The translations under genes were made by a program, and so were the position numbers. Under the pieces are notes generated by a model that saw only the letters and a program-made list of their open reading frames with translations, did not search any database and was not told the origin of the DNA. A stretch of 64,000 nt of DNA. It comes from Antrihabitans cavernicola. Lineage in GTDB: Bacteria > Actinomycetota > Actinomycetes > Mycobacteriales > Mycobacteriaceae. The DNA is taken from positions 1 through 64,000 of the forward strand of contig NZ_VLNY01000009.1 in assembly GCF_008297975.1 (NCBI RefSeq). The letters run 5' to 3'. Below, piece by piece: positions 26,227 through 34,894 of the stretch; position 1 is the first letter of the stretch, and every line of letters begins with the position of its first letter.

Positions 26227-29200
26227 AGCGGTGGCATCCACGCAGTCTGGATCAACCCGGTGCGCGCCCGCGTCACCAAGGTGCCGCGGCCCGGCGGCAT
26301 CGGATTTCCCTTGACGGCACCGATCAGGTTGCCTTCGTCGCGACTGCCGCTCATGACCAACCCACCTGAGCCAAGATCGCGAATCCTCGAGATGACTGGT
26401 TCGTACAGAGCTCGCGACGCACCGCCGGATCGGCGCGCGATGATCACGTGGAGCCCGATGTCCTTGGCATGCGGAATGAACTCGAGGATCACGGACAGCG
26501 GATTGCCCATGTTGCTGGCCACCAGGTCGTAGTCGTCGACGACCACAAAGATGTCCGGTCCGTTCCACCACGACTGCTCTCGAATCTCCTGCTGAGTGAT
26601 GGCCGGTCCAGGCATACGCCCGCGCAGGATGCTTGCCAGCTCGACCATGTTTGCGGAAAGCACCGCCTCCGAAGGTGCGTAACTCGCCAGGTGATCCGAC
26701 TCGACGACGCCGAGCATGGTGCGCCGGTAGTCGCCGATGATCAGCTTGGCCTGCTCAGGCGCATTCGAGGCAACGATTCCCTCGCAGATCCCGCGCAGCA
26801 GCGTCGACTTGCCGCACTCGGTGTCGCCGAAGATCAGGAAATGCGGCTGATCGGCGAAGTTCAGGAACGTCGGAGCGAGCTCCGCCTCGTCGAGTCCGAT
26901 CGGGATCATCCGATTCTTCACCGACGGATCGAGGCGGGACGGCCAGTTTCCTGCGGAGCGCAGCAACTCGTCGCGATCGAGGCGCTCGGGCAGCATGCGG
27001 ACTCGCGGCGCCGGGCGACCACGCGATGCCGCCGAAACGGCAGCAACCGCTTCGGCGACACCGACGCCGAGGCCTGCGGGATCCGAGACCCCGTCCACCC
27101 GCGGCAACCCGATCAACAGGTGCAGACCGTCCTTGGTCATACCGCGACCGGGCCGACCTTCCGGGACGAGAACGGCGGTACGGCGGCCGAGCTCCGAATC
27201 GGCCGGATCGCCGAGTCGCAACTCCAGTCGGGTGCCGAGCTGATCTTTCAGCGCAGGCCGAATCTCGCCCCAGCGCGATGCGCCGATGATCACGTGCACA
27301 CCGAACGAAAGACCCTGCGTCGCGAGGTTGGCGATCTCCTGCTCGAGCGCGTCGAATTCCTGGCGAATGGTGCCGAACCCGTCGATCACCAGGAACGCGT
27401 CGCCGAACGGATCGTCGGCAACGCCGGCAGCGCCCGGACTGCTGCGCGGATCCGAGGCCCGGAGCCTGCGGAATTCGGCCATCGATTCGACGCCGAGCTG
27501 ACGGAACCGCTGCTCACGCATGCGGACGATCGACACCATCTCGGCAACGGTCCGGCGGACCCCGTCCGGATCAAGGCGACTCGCCACCGAACCGACATGC
27601 GGGAGGCCCGAGAGTCCTGCGAGGGTACCGCCACCGAAGTCGATGCAGTAGAACTGCACCTGCTGCGCCGAGTGAGTCATCGACATCGACATGATCAGCG
27701 TGCGCAACGCCGTCGACTTGCCCGACTGCGGACCGCCGACGATCGCCGCGTTGCCTTTTGCGCCCGACAGATCGATGACAAGCGGATCGCGCCGCTGGTC
27801 GTAGGGGCGGTCGATGATGCCGATGGGCGCTCGCAGCGTCGCCATCGGTGCCGTCGGCTCGGTGAGCACAGACCTCGGTAGCAGTTGATCCAGCGTCGAC
27901 GCCTCGTCCAACGGCGGCAGCCACACCTCGTGCGCGGGCAGCCCGCGTCCGTGGATGCGTTCGACCACCGTCTGCAGAATCGTCGGACCCTCGCCGTCGT
28001 CGGTGGGTTCCGGCATCAGTACCGGCATGCGCGTGCTCTTGACCGGGTCGAGGGCGACGAGGCGCGCGGTGAACGCACGCGATCGCAGGTCGACGCGGTC
28101 GTCGTCGATCACCGTGACGTCGCGCGAACCGCCGCCAACGTACGGACCGGAGACGTAGGCGCCCTGGAACCGTTGAATCTCCGACGCATCCGATTTCAAG
28201 TAGCCCGCACCAGGAGTGCCCGGTAGGTGATACGCGTCGGGAACGCCGAGCACGGTGCGGGACTCGTTGGCGGAGAACGTCTTCAGGCCGATACGGTAGG
28301 ACAGGTGGCTGTCCAGCCCGCGTAGCTTGCCCTCGTCGAGGCGCTGCGATGCCAGCAACAGGTGCATGTGCAACGAGCGGCCGAGTCGGCCGATGGCAAC
28401 GAAGAGGTCCGCGAATTCCGGCTGCTGGCTGAGCAGTTCAGAAAACTCGTCGACCACGATGAACAGGGCGGGAAGCGGATCGAGATCGGCTCCGGCGGCA
28501 CGAGCCTTCTCGTAGTCGGCGACGTTGGCGAAGTTGCCTGCCGCACGGAGCAACTCCTGCCTGCGGTTCATCTCACCCGCGAGCGCGTCCTTCATACGAT
28601 CGACCATCGCCAGCTCTTCGGCGAGGTTGGTGATGACGGCGGCAACGTGCGGTGCACTGTCCAGACCGAGGAACGTCGCGCCGCCCTTGAAGTCGACCAG
28701 TACCAGGTTGAGCTGTTCCGGCGAGTGCGTGGCCAGCAGGCCCAGCACCAGGGTGCGAAGGAACTCCGACTTCCCCGAGCCCGTCGCGCCGATGCACAGG
28801 CCGTGCGGGCCCATGCCGTTCTCCGCGGCTTCCTTGAGGTCGAGTTCTACCGGACTGCCATCCGCTGCGAGCCCGAACGGCACCCGCAAGCGGTCTCGGC
28901 CGTACCGCGGCCGCCAAGCGTGCTCAGGGTTGAATGCGCCCACGTCGCCGAGCCCAAGCAGCTGGCTCCAACCGGAGATGGTCTTGCCGTCGTCGGTCTT
29001 GTCGTCGGCACGGTGCGACGGCGCCCGATACGGCGCGAGGCGGCGGGCCACCATCTGCGCCTGATTCGCACTCATCTGGTCTGCGGTCGCGAAGGTCTCG
29101 ATGCCGATGCCGCTACGCGCGCCGATCTCACCGTTCTCGATCACCAACTGCAGGCCACGAGTCGCCGCGAGCCGAGCGCAATAGTTGCTCAGGTCCAGCA

Positions 29201-30233
29201 CCGTCACCGAATCGACGCCGCCGTCGGTGATGATGTCCGATTCCCGATCGGAATCGAGCAGACCGCCGTCGACAACAACCACGATCTGCGCGACGCCTGT
29301 CTGCGGTGGCGCACTGCGCGAGTACTTGTTCCGCATGAGCAACTGCGCTCCGAGCGCCGCGTTCAGTTCCAGGATCGAGCCGTAGACCATCCGCTGGCTG
29401 CCGACTCCGTCCACCGCGTCGGGATGCTGTGCGTGCGGAAGCCACTTGGCCCACTCCCACTTGGGCGCGGTGTCCGGTCCGCACACGATCGCAAGTTGCA
29501 GCTGATCCGGACCGTGGAACGTGCACAGCTGCACCAGCATCGAGCGAACAAGCGCCCGAGTGGCTTCGCGATCGCCGTCGAGGGAGATGGCAGCGAACCC
29601 GCGCAGCGACACCGCGGTCGGCAGATCCTGCACCACCGAATGTGCGCGGACGAACCGCCGCAACGACACCGCCGCAACGGGTTCCAGCTCTTCGACAGGC
29701 CCCGTTTCGGGTGCGATCAGCCGGGTCGCCAAGCGCTGGCTGCCCCTGCCGACGCGCACGTGACAGTAGTCCTGATCGGTGATGCGGCGTTCCCACATCC
29801 GGCTGGTGCCTGCCAGGGTCCACACCAACTGGGGATCCGGGTGACTCCAGGCCAGCGCGGTGCGCTGCTGGTCGCCGGTTTCGTAGACGTCGCTGCGTAG
29901 CTGATCCAGGTAGCGCAGATAGTCTTTGCGGTCCTCGTTCGCCTCCGCGGGCTTCGCGCCGCCACGGCCTTGACCAGCGAACATGCCCACCATCGAGAAG
30001 ACCATCATCGCGGGAAACAGCATGCTCATCGGGTTGGCGCCGAACCCGCCGGAGGTGAACAGCAGCGCCATCATGCCGACCATGGCGACAACCATGACGA
30101 TCGGCAGCATCTTCATCAGCAGGTTGCCGGGGGTGGTCCGTGGTATCTCGGGCGGCGGCTGCAGAGTGACCTCGCCCCCGGGCGATCTCGGCACTTCACG
30201 CCGAGCTTTCCGCTGGAAACGAACCGTACTCAT
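26223..30233 (-). CDS. eccC: EccC, motor ATPase of the ESX system
   Basis: A 1336-residue FtsK/SpoIIIE-type ATPase. The N-terminus has two TM segments (about residues 38-60 and 68-90). Three nucleoside triphosphatase domains follow, with Walker A motifs GATGSGKSE (about 484), GGPQSGKST (about 833) and GDTECGKST (about 1136). Acidic Walker B-like strands follow (LNLVLVDFKGG; VQFYCIDFGGG; IFVVVDDYDLV). It is the single-chain form, not split into EccCa and EccCb. It recognises the Esx substrate signal and drives export. It heads the minus-strand operon eccC-Rv3446c-like-esxU-esxT and diverges from eccD. Confidence 0.96.
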   Translation of the reverse strand: MSTVRFQRKARREVPRSPGGEVTLQPPPEIPRTTPGNLLMKMLPIVMVVAMVGMMALLFTSGGFGANPMSMLFPAMMVFSMVGMFAGQGRGGAKPAEANEDRKDYLRYLDQLRSDVYETGDQQRTALAWSHPDPQLVWTLAGTSRMWERRITDQDYCHVRVGRGSQRLATRLIAPETGPVEELEPVAAVSLRRFVRAHSVVQDLPTAVSLRGFAAISLDGDREATRALVRSMLVQLCTFHGPDQLQLAIVCGPDTAPKWEWAKWLPHAQHPDAVDGVGSQRMVYGSILELNAALGAQLLMRNKYSRSAPPQTGVAQIVVVVDGGLLDSDRESDIITDGGVDSVTVLDLSNYCARLAATRGLQLVIENGEIGARSGIGIETFATADQMSANQAQMVARRLAPYRAPSHRADDKTDDGKTISGWSQLLGLGDVGAFNPEHAWRPRYGRDRLRVPFGLAADGSPVELDLKEAAENGMGPHGLCIGATGSGKSEFLRTLVLGLLATHSPEQLNLVLVDFKGGATFLGLDSAPHVAAVITNLAEELAMVDRMKDALAGEMNRRQELLRAAGNFANVADYEKARAAGADLDPLPALFIVVDEFSELLSQQPEFADLFVAIGRLGRSLHMHLLLASQRLDEGKLRGLDSHLSYRIGLKTFSANESRTVLGVPDAYHLPGTPGAGYLKSDASEIQRFQGAYVSGPYVGGGSRDVTVIDDDRVDLRSRAFTARLVALDPVKSTRMPVLMPEPTDDGEGPTILQTVVERIHGRGLPAHEVWLPPLDEASTLDQLLPRSVLTEPTAPMATLRAPIGIIDRPYDQRRDPLVIDLSGAKGNAAIVGGPQSGKSTALRTLIMSMSMTHSAQQVQFYCIDFGGGTLAGLSGLPHVGSVASRLDPDGVRRTVAEMVSIVRMREQRFRQLGVESMAEFRRLRASDPRSSPGAAGVADDPFGDAFLVIDGFGTIRQEFDALEQEIANLATQGLSFGVHVIIGASRWGEIRPALKDQLGTRLELRLGDPADSELGRRTAVLVPEGRPGRGMTKDGLHLLIGLPRVDGVSDPAGLGVGVAEAVAAVSAASRGRPAPRVRMLPERLDRDELLRSAGNWPSRLDPSVKNRMIPIGLDEAELAPTFLNFADQPHFLIFGDTECGKSTLLRGICEGIVASNAPEQAKLIIGDYRRTMLGVVESDHLASYAPSEAVLSANMVELASILRGRMPGPAITQQEIREQSWWNGPDIFVVVDDYDLVASNMGNPLSVILEFIPHAKDIGLHVIIARRSGGASRALYEPVISRIRDLGSGGLVMSGSRDEGNLIGAVKGNPMPPGRGTLVTRARTGLIQTAWMPPL

Positions 30234-30458
30234 GACATCGTGCCCATCAAAAGAACTCCCCCTGAAAATGCAACGATCGCCGCCCGAACAATCGCGTAAA
30301 GAGTGCTCAGGTTAACCCACGAGTGGCGAACCGGCAGTGCCCGCTCCCCACGTCGGCACCCGGCTCATAGTAGGGGTACGCACCGACATGTCGTACAGTC
30401 GTCGAGCATTCACAGGTGCGGGTGCGGCCCCGCACCAACCCGAGTTGGGGGGGACATT
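30234..30458. promoter_or_regulatory. Divergent eccC/eccD promoter region
   Basis: 225 bases separate the divergent eccC and eccD starts. Near the eccD side, GGTGCGG (30421-30427) and CCGCACC (30430-30436) form a short hairpin 22 bases before the eccD start. A run of seven or more G (30447-30453) then forms a very strong ribosome-binding site. I cannot choose -10/-35 boxes reliably. Confidence 0.5.
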
Positions 30459-31928
30459 TTGACGCACGCCCGCACAGATCTGGGGTTCGACGACGCAACG
30501 AGGGGCCAATTACGGGCCCCTGACCTGTGTCGATTGACGATTCTGGCTCAGCGCACACAGGTCGATCTCGCGGTTCCGCTCGACGTTCCCGTCGCGCTGT
30601 TGATCCCCGGCATCGTCGACATGATCACCAGCCACGGTCGAACCAACGAGTTCGACGACGACGTGGAGCACTTCGAGCCCAAGCAGTGGGTGCTGGCCCG
30701 GGTCGGCCAGCCACCACTGTCGTCGACGCTCAGCCTCGGCGAGCACGGCGTCAAGGACGGCGAGCTCCTGATGCTGGAGAGCGCATCGGCAACCGCGCCT
30801 GCGCCGCTCTTCGACGACATCATGTACAACGTCGCGAGCGCCGACGCGGACACCTATCGCCGGTGGACGCCCGCGAGTGCGCGCACGCTGGGCTCGATTC
30901 TGGCGGCGGTGGCCACCGTGACCGGCTGCTTCTCGCTGCTGTGGTCGGGTGCCGGATCCGACGACCTGATCGGCGGCATCTGCGCGCTGTTCGTGACGCT
31001 GCTGCTGTTGATCGCAGGCACGGTCGCGAGCCGCGTCTACTACGACCAGCGCAGCGCACTCGTGTTGTGTGGCTGTGCTCTACCTACTGCCTTCAGCGCA
31101 GGCCTGTTGTTCGTGCAGGGCGACCTTTCCTGGGCGCACACGTTGCTCGCGACGGTGACCGTCGGCGCAACGGCCGTGTTGGCACTGCGCATCAGCGGTG
31201 TCGGGCTGACCCTGTTCACCGGTGTCGCCGCTGTGGCGTTCTTCGTGGCACCCGCCGCGTTCGTCGGACTGCTGACCGAACATCCGTTGCGGGCTATCGG
31301 CGCGGTACTCGCCGGAGTTGCGTTGGCCGCGTTGGTGTTCGCACCTCGCATCGCGATGTTGTTTGCGAAACTGCCGCTGCCCGCGGTGCCGGCTCCCGGC
31401 ACATCGATCGATCCACTCGACGACGACCCGAGCGATCACCGCGCGATGCCGACGTTCGCCGAGTTGAGCGCGAAGTCCGAGCGCGCACGGAAGTACCTGA
31501 CCGGCCTGATCGCGGCGACCGTCGCCGTGACGGTCGGTGGTGCACTTACCGCCGCCGAGACCGCCTCTTCCGGCGGCATCTATTGGCCCGGAACCGCTTT
31601 CGCCATTGTGTGCGCCGTTGTGCTGATGTTCCGCGGTCGTACGTACTCGAGTGCCGAGCAGGCGATCACGCTGATCGCCGGTGGCGCAGTCGTTCTCGTC
31701 GCTCTGTTGATCGGGGCAGCGATCGCCACGGATGCGCCGCTGATCGTGTTCGGCGCCGCACTGGTCCTCGCCGTGGCCGCGTTGGTGCTCGGAGTTCTTG
31801 CGCCGAACCGGTCGTTCTCACCGCCGATGCGTCGTGCTGTCGAACTGCTCGAATACGCATGCATCGCGGCGGTGGTCCCGCTGGTCTGCTGGGTCGCGGA
31901 CCTCTACGGATTGATGCGCGGGCTGTGA
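30459..31928 (+). CDS. eccD: EccD, channel-forming membrane protein of the ESX system
   Basis: A 489-residue protein. TTG 30459 is chosen because a poly-G ribosome site lies 6 bases before it and the frame upstream has no better start. The N-terminal 90 residues form a ubiquitin-like YukD domain (CRLTILAQRTQVDLAVPLDVPVALLIPGIV; GELLMLES). About eleven TM helices follow. EccD dimers line the inner-membrane pore of the complex. Its stop overlaps the mycP start (GTGA), so both are co-translated. Confidence 0.95.
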   Translation: MTHARTDLGFDDATRGQLRAPDLCRLTILAQRTQVDLAVPLDVPVALLIPGIVDMITSHGRTNEFDDDVEHFEPKQWVLARVGQPPLSSTLSLGEHGVKDGELLMLESASATAPAPLFDDIMYNVASADADTYRRWTPASARTLGSILAAVATVTGCFSLLWSGAGSDDLIGGICALFVTLLLLIAGTVASRVYYDQRSALVLCGCALPTAFSAGLLFVQGDLSWAHTLLATVTVGATAVLALRISGVGLTLFTGVAAVAFFVAPAAFVGLLTEHPLRAIGAVLAGVALAALVFAPRIAMLFAKLPLPAVPAPGTSIDPLDDDPSDHRAMPTFAELSAKSERARKYLTGLIAATVAVTVGGALTAAETASSGGIYWPGTAFAIVCAVVLMFRGRTYSSAEQAITLIAGGAVVLVALLIGAAIATDAPLIVFGAALVLAVAALVLGVLAPNRSFSPPMRRAVELLEYACIAAVVPLVCWVADLYGLMRGL

Positions 31929-33364
31929 GCTCGCGCAGCCGACTGCACCGCGCGGCGCGCATCGTCACGGTCGGCGCTGTGCTCACGCTGAGCGCATCGT
32001 TGGGCCAGGGCACGTCGTTCGCCGATCGACCACCGCCGATCGATCCGGGGCGGCTGCCCGCCGACGGCCAGCCGTCGCCGCCGGAGAAGACCGAGTTGCG
32101 CAACAAGTGCCTGAACACGGTCAAATCGACACCCGGTCCGGAAATCCCCACCGCACAACGCGATCTGAACTTTCAGGCCGCCTGGAAGTTCACCAAGGGC
32201 GCGGGCCAGACGGTCGCCGTCATCGACACCGGCGTCGCCAAGCATCCGCGCCTACCCGGCCTGATCCCCGGCGGCGACTACGTCGGTGACAGCGATGGCA
32301 CCGACGACTGCGACGTGCACGGGACCGTGGTTGCGGGCCTCATCGCGGCGTCACAGGTGAACGGCGACGGGTTCTCCGGCGTCGCACCCGAAGCCAGAAT
32401 CATGACCATTCGCCAATCCTCGGATGCGTGGCAGGAGGCGACCTCCGCCGACCGCCCGAAGGAGGGCGAGAATGCGGAGGGCTACGGCAACGTCAACACG
32501 ATGGCGGCCGCGGTGGTGCACGCCGCGAACATGGGCGCCACCGTCATCAACATCTCCGAGGTCGCCTGCTCGACGACGACGATGAACGACGGCGCTCTCG
32601 GCGCAGCGGTCCAGTACGCCAGCCTGGTCAAGAACGTCGTCGTGGTGGCCGCCGCAGGCAACAACGATCACTGCCAAACACCCAATCCGGGCCTGGATCC
32701 GTTGCACCCCAACGGCGATCGGTGGGATCGGGTCGCCACGATCGTCACGCCCGCGTGGTACGACGACTACGTGCTGGCCGTCGGTTCGGTCGACAACCAG
32801 GGCGCACCGTCCAAGTTCACCGTCGCGGGCCCGTGGGTCGATGTCGCAGCACCGGGCGAGTCCGTGACGTCGCTCGACGCACGCGGAACCGGGCTGGCGA
32901 CACAGAAGGTGGGCGACCAGGGCGGTCCCGCATCCTTCACCGGCACCAGCTTCGCCGCACCGTTCGTCTCGGGCACCGTCGCACTGGTCCGCGCCCGCTT
33001 CCCACAGCTGACCGCGCAGCAGGTGATCAGCCGTATCGAGGCCACCGCGCATGCGCCCGCCGAGGGATGGAATCCGTCCGTCGGGCACGGTGTGATCGAT
33101 CCGTACGCAGCGGTCACCGACGAGGTTCCGCTCACCGGATCACCCACGGATGCACCGCATTCCGAGCAACTGGCAGCTCCGGCCGTGCCCGCCCCGCCGA
33201 ATCACGGACCGCGCAATGCAGCCCTGATCGGGTCGAGCATCATCGGCGTACTGCTCCTGCTCGGCGTGCTCGCGTCCTTCCCGCTGCGACGTCGGTTTCA
33301 GTTCCCCGCCGTGCCCGACGACGGCAGGGCTGCAGGCGAATCGTCCGGCGCGACGCCGTCGTGA
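31925..33364 (+). CDS. mycP: Mycosin, membrane-anchored subtilisin-like protease of the ESX system
   Basis: A 479-residue protein from GTG 31925. The signal peptide (about residues 10-33) is followed by an N-terminal extension. The catalytic triad is Asp101 (VAVIDTGV), His132 (DVHGTVVAGLIAA) and Ser342 (FTGTSFAAP), with oxyanion Asn246 (AAAGNND). Conserved cysteines (62, 129, 215, 250) would give disulfides. A C-terminal TM (about 443-463) anchors it. Mycosins stabilise the ESX membrane complex and can cleave substrates. The last 67 bases overlap the end of eccB on the other strand. Confidence 0.96.
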   Translation: MSSRSRLHRAARIVTVGAVLTLSASLGQGTSFADRPPPIDPGRLPADGQPSPPEKTELRNKCLNTVKSTPGPEIPTAQRDLNFQAAWKFTKGAGQTVAVIDTGVAKHPRLPGLIPGGDYVGDSDGTDDCDVHGTVVAGLIAASQVNGDGFSGVAPEARIMTIRQSSDAWQEATSADRPKEGENAEGYGNVNTMAAAVVHAANMGATVINISEVACSTTTMNDGALGAAVQYASLVKNVVVVAAAGNNDHCQTPNPGLDPLHPNGDRWDRVATIVTPAWYDDYVLAVGSVDNQGAPSKFTVAGPWVDVAAPGESVTSLDARGTGLATQKVGDQGGPASFTGTSFAAPFVSGTVALVRARFPQLTAQQVISRIEATAHAPAEGWNPSVGHGVIDPYAAVTDEVPLTGSPTDAPHSEQLAAPAVPAPPNHGPRNAALIGSSIIGVLLLLGVLASFPLRRRFQFPAVPDDGRAAGESSGATPS

Positions 33365-34779
33365 GCGACCAGCGCTTCCTCACGGCCTAGCGCGGGACCG
33401 GGCGCGAGCAGCGACACGATCGACCACGGAGCGGGCTCCGGATTCGCGGTGAAGCCGAGGTCTTTCGCCGCCTCGGCGTCGGTGACGCCGTAGCGAACTC
33501 CGGTGTCCGAGACGAAGAACAAGCTGTCCTTGCGCCGGCTGCCGGGCTCGATGCCGGTGGTCTGCACGAAGGCGCCGTCACCAGGATGCACGTACACGGT
33601 GTCGGTCTTGTCGCCCGCGCCGTCCGCTTGGGCAAGGGTGACCATCTTCGCGTTGCCGGGGATCGGCAGCGAACGGCCGGTCAGGAGCGTCATCTCGGCG
33701 CCGGTCGCGCCCTGTTCCGCACCGCCCGACACCGGCTTCCAGCTGAGGCAGCTCACCGGCTTGTCACTCGAATTCACCACGGAGGGAGCTGAATCCGGAA
33801 ACGTCGAGACGTCGAGCTGATCGACGGTCGGCGCTTGCGTGAGAGCATCCGGCGTCAACTTGGCAATGTCCGTCATGCCCTGGGAATCGCTGAATCGAAT
33901 CAGCTCGGCCGTGGCGGAACTGATCGGCTGGATACCGTCGCGCAGCACCACGTAGTTCTGTTTCACATCACCGCGCGGGACCTGAACGATGGCGCCGACC
34001 TTCTCCCCCGGCATCGAATACAGCGGCGGCGACCCGGCACCGTCGATCTTCGGCGGCGCAATCGCGGGCACCTCGGGAATCGCGTTGAGCAATCCCGAGC
34101 TGACCGGTCGCGGCACGGCGCCTTCCAGTGCAAGAGCATTGGTGACCGCACGGTTGTTCAGATCGATCTTGGCGCGCTTGCCGTCGTAGACCAGGTAGGT
34201 GTCGGTCTTACTCTTCAGCAACAACGCTTCTCCCTTGCCGAGCGCTGAAATACCCTCGCCCAGTTCAGGATTGCCGACGACCACGGAATTGGTGATCGAA
34301 TTGCTGCCGTCGGATCCGATGGCGTCGCACACCGACCACGCACGCCCGGTGCCGTTGGCATCGAACGGCAGAGCCGACGGCGCGCCGGGGATTCCGACGA
34401 GGGCACCGCGCGGCTTCTTGTCGAGTTCGGATTCTTTGACGATGGCGGGCTTGTCCGCGCTACCTGCCGCCAACCGTGCCGACGCCAGGTTCATGACCGG
34501 ATGCACCACGTTGTCGAGCACCACGAACATGGCACCGGAATCCTTGCCGATCACGATCTTGTTGTCCGCCATCTTGTCCTGCGGCCTGATCAGCGCCAGC
34601 ACGGCACACGCTGCGAGCCCGAGCGACGCCAGAACCGCCCCCACCGCGAGAGCCCTGGACTGCGACCGCATCGGATCGTGCAACATCCGGACATCCCGGC
34701 GGACCAGGGCATGTTCCATCCTGCGAACCAGAAATCTGTATCCGCTGACTTGCCACCGTGTAGTCGGCTGAGACGGCAT
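33298..34779 (-). CDS. eccB: EccB, core periplasmic component of the ESX system
   Basis: A 493-residue protein from ATG 34779 with a strong GGGGGAGG ribosome site. A short cytoplasmic N-terminus (PTTRWQVSGYRFLVRRMEHALVRRD, typical of EccB) precedes one TM (about residues 47-69). A large extracytoplasmic repeat domain follows, with conserved segments such as GKDSGAMFVVLDNVVHPVMNLASARL. Two cysteines (VCDAIG, VSCLSWKP) probably form the core disulfide. It is convergent with mycP, and both stop codons lie inside the other gene. Confidence 0.95.
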   Translation of the reverse strand: MPSQPTTRWQVSGYRFLVRRMEHALVRRDVRMLHDPMRSQSRALAVGAVLASLGLAACAVLALIRPQDKMADNKIVIGKDSGAMFVVLDNVVHPVMNLASARLAAGSADKPAIVKESELDKKPRGALVGIPGAPSALPFDANGTGRAWSVCDAIGSDGSNSITNSVVVGNPELGEGISALGKGEALLLKSKTDTYLVYDGKRAKIDLNNRAVTNALALEGAVPRPVSSGLLNAIPEVPAIAPPKIDGAGSPPLYSMPGEKVGAIVQVPRGDVKQNYVVLRDGIQPISSATAELIRFSDSQGMTDIAKLTPDALTQAPTVDQLDVSTFPDSAPSVVNSSDKPVSCLSWKPVSGGAEQGATGAEMTLLTGRSLPIPGNAKMVTLAQADGAGDKTDTVYVHPGDGAFVQTTGIEPGSRRKDSLFFVSDTGVRYGVTDAEAAKDLGFTANPEPAPWSIVSLLAPGPALGREEALVAHDGVAPDDSPAALPSSGTAGN

Positions 34780-34894
34780 TTTTCCTCCCCCGAGCAATGC
34801 TCATATTCGCGTGACACAGTACAGTTCCCCGAAACGCAGGTTCGGCGGGTGTTGCGAGCCCGCGATGAAAGTGAAGTGACTCGGGGGAGCAGCA
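34780..34894. promoter_or_regulatory. Divergent eccB/eccE promoter region
   Basis: 115 bases separate the eccB and eccE starts, each preceded by an almost identical, unusually strong ribosome site (GGGGGAGG for eccB, GGGGGAG at 34883-34889 for eccE). The matching sites suggest balanced synthesis of two stoichiometric complex members. No operator is obvious. Confidence 0.5.

Noticed and set aside
26227-26571. Upstream extension of the Rv3446c-type protein into eccC
   Set aside because: The extra 115 codons are an out-of-frame shadow of eccC, and a GTG overlapping the eccC stop gives the normal coupled start.
28362-29900. A 512-codon plus-strand frame inside eccC
   Set aside because: Antisense to the EccC ATPase domains; no recognisable domain and no plausible start signal.
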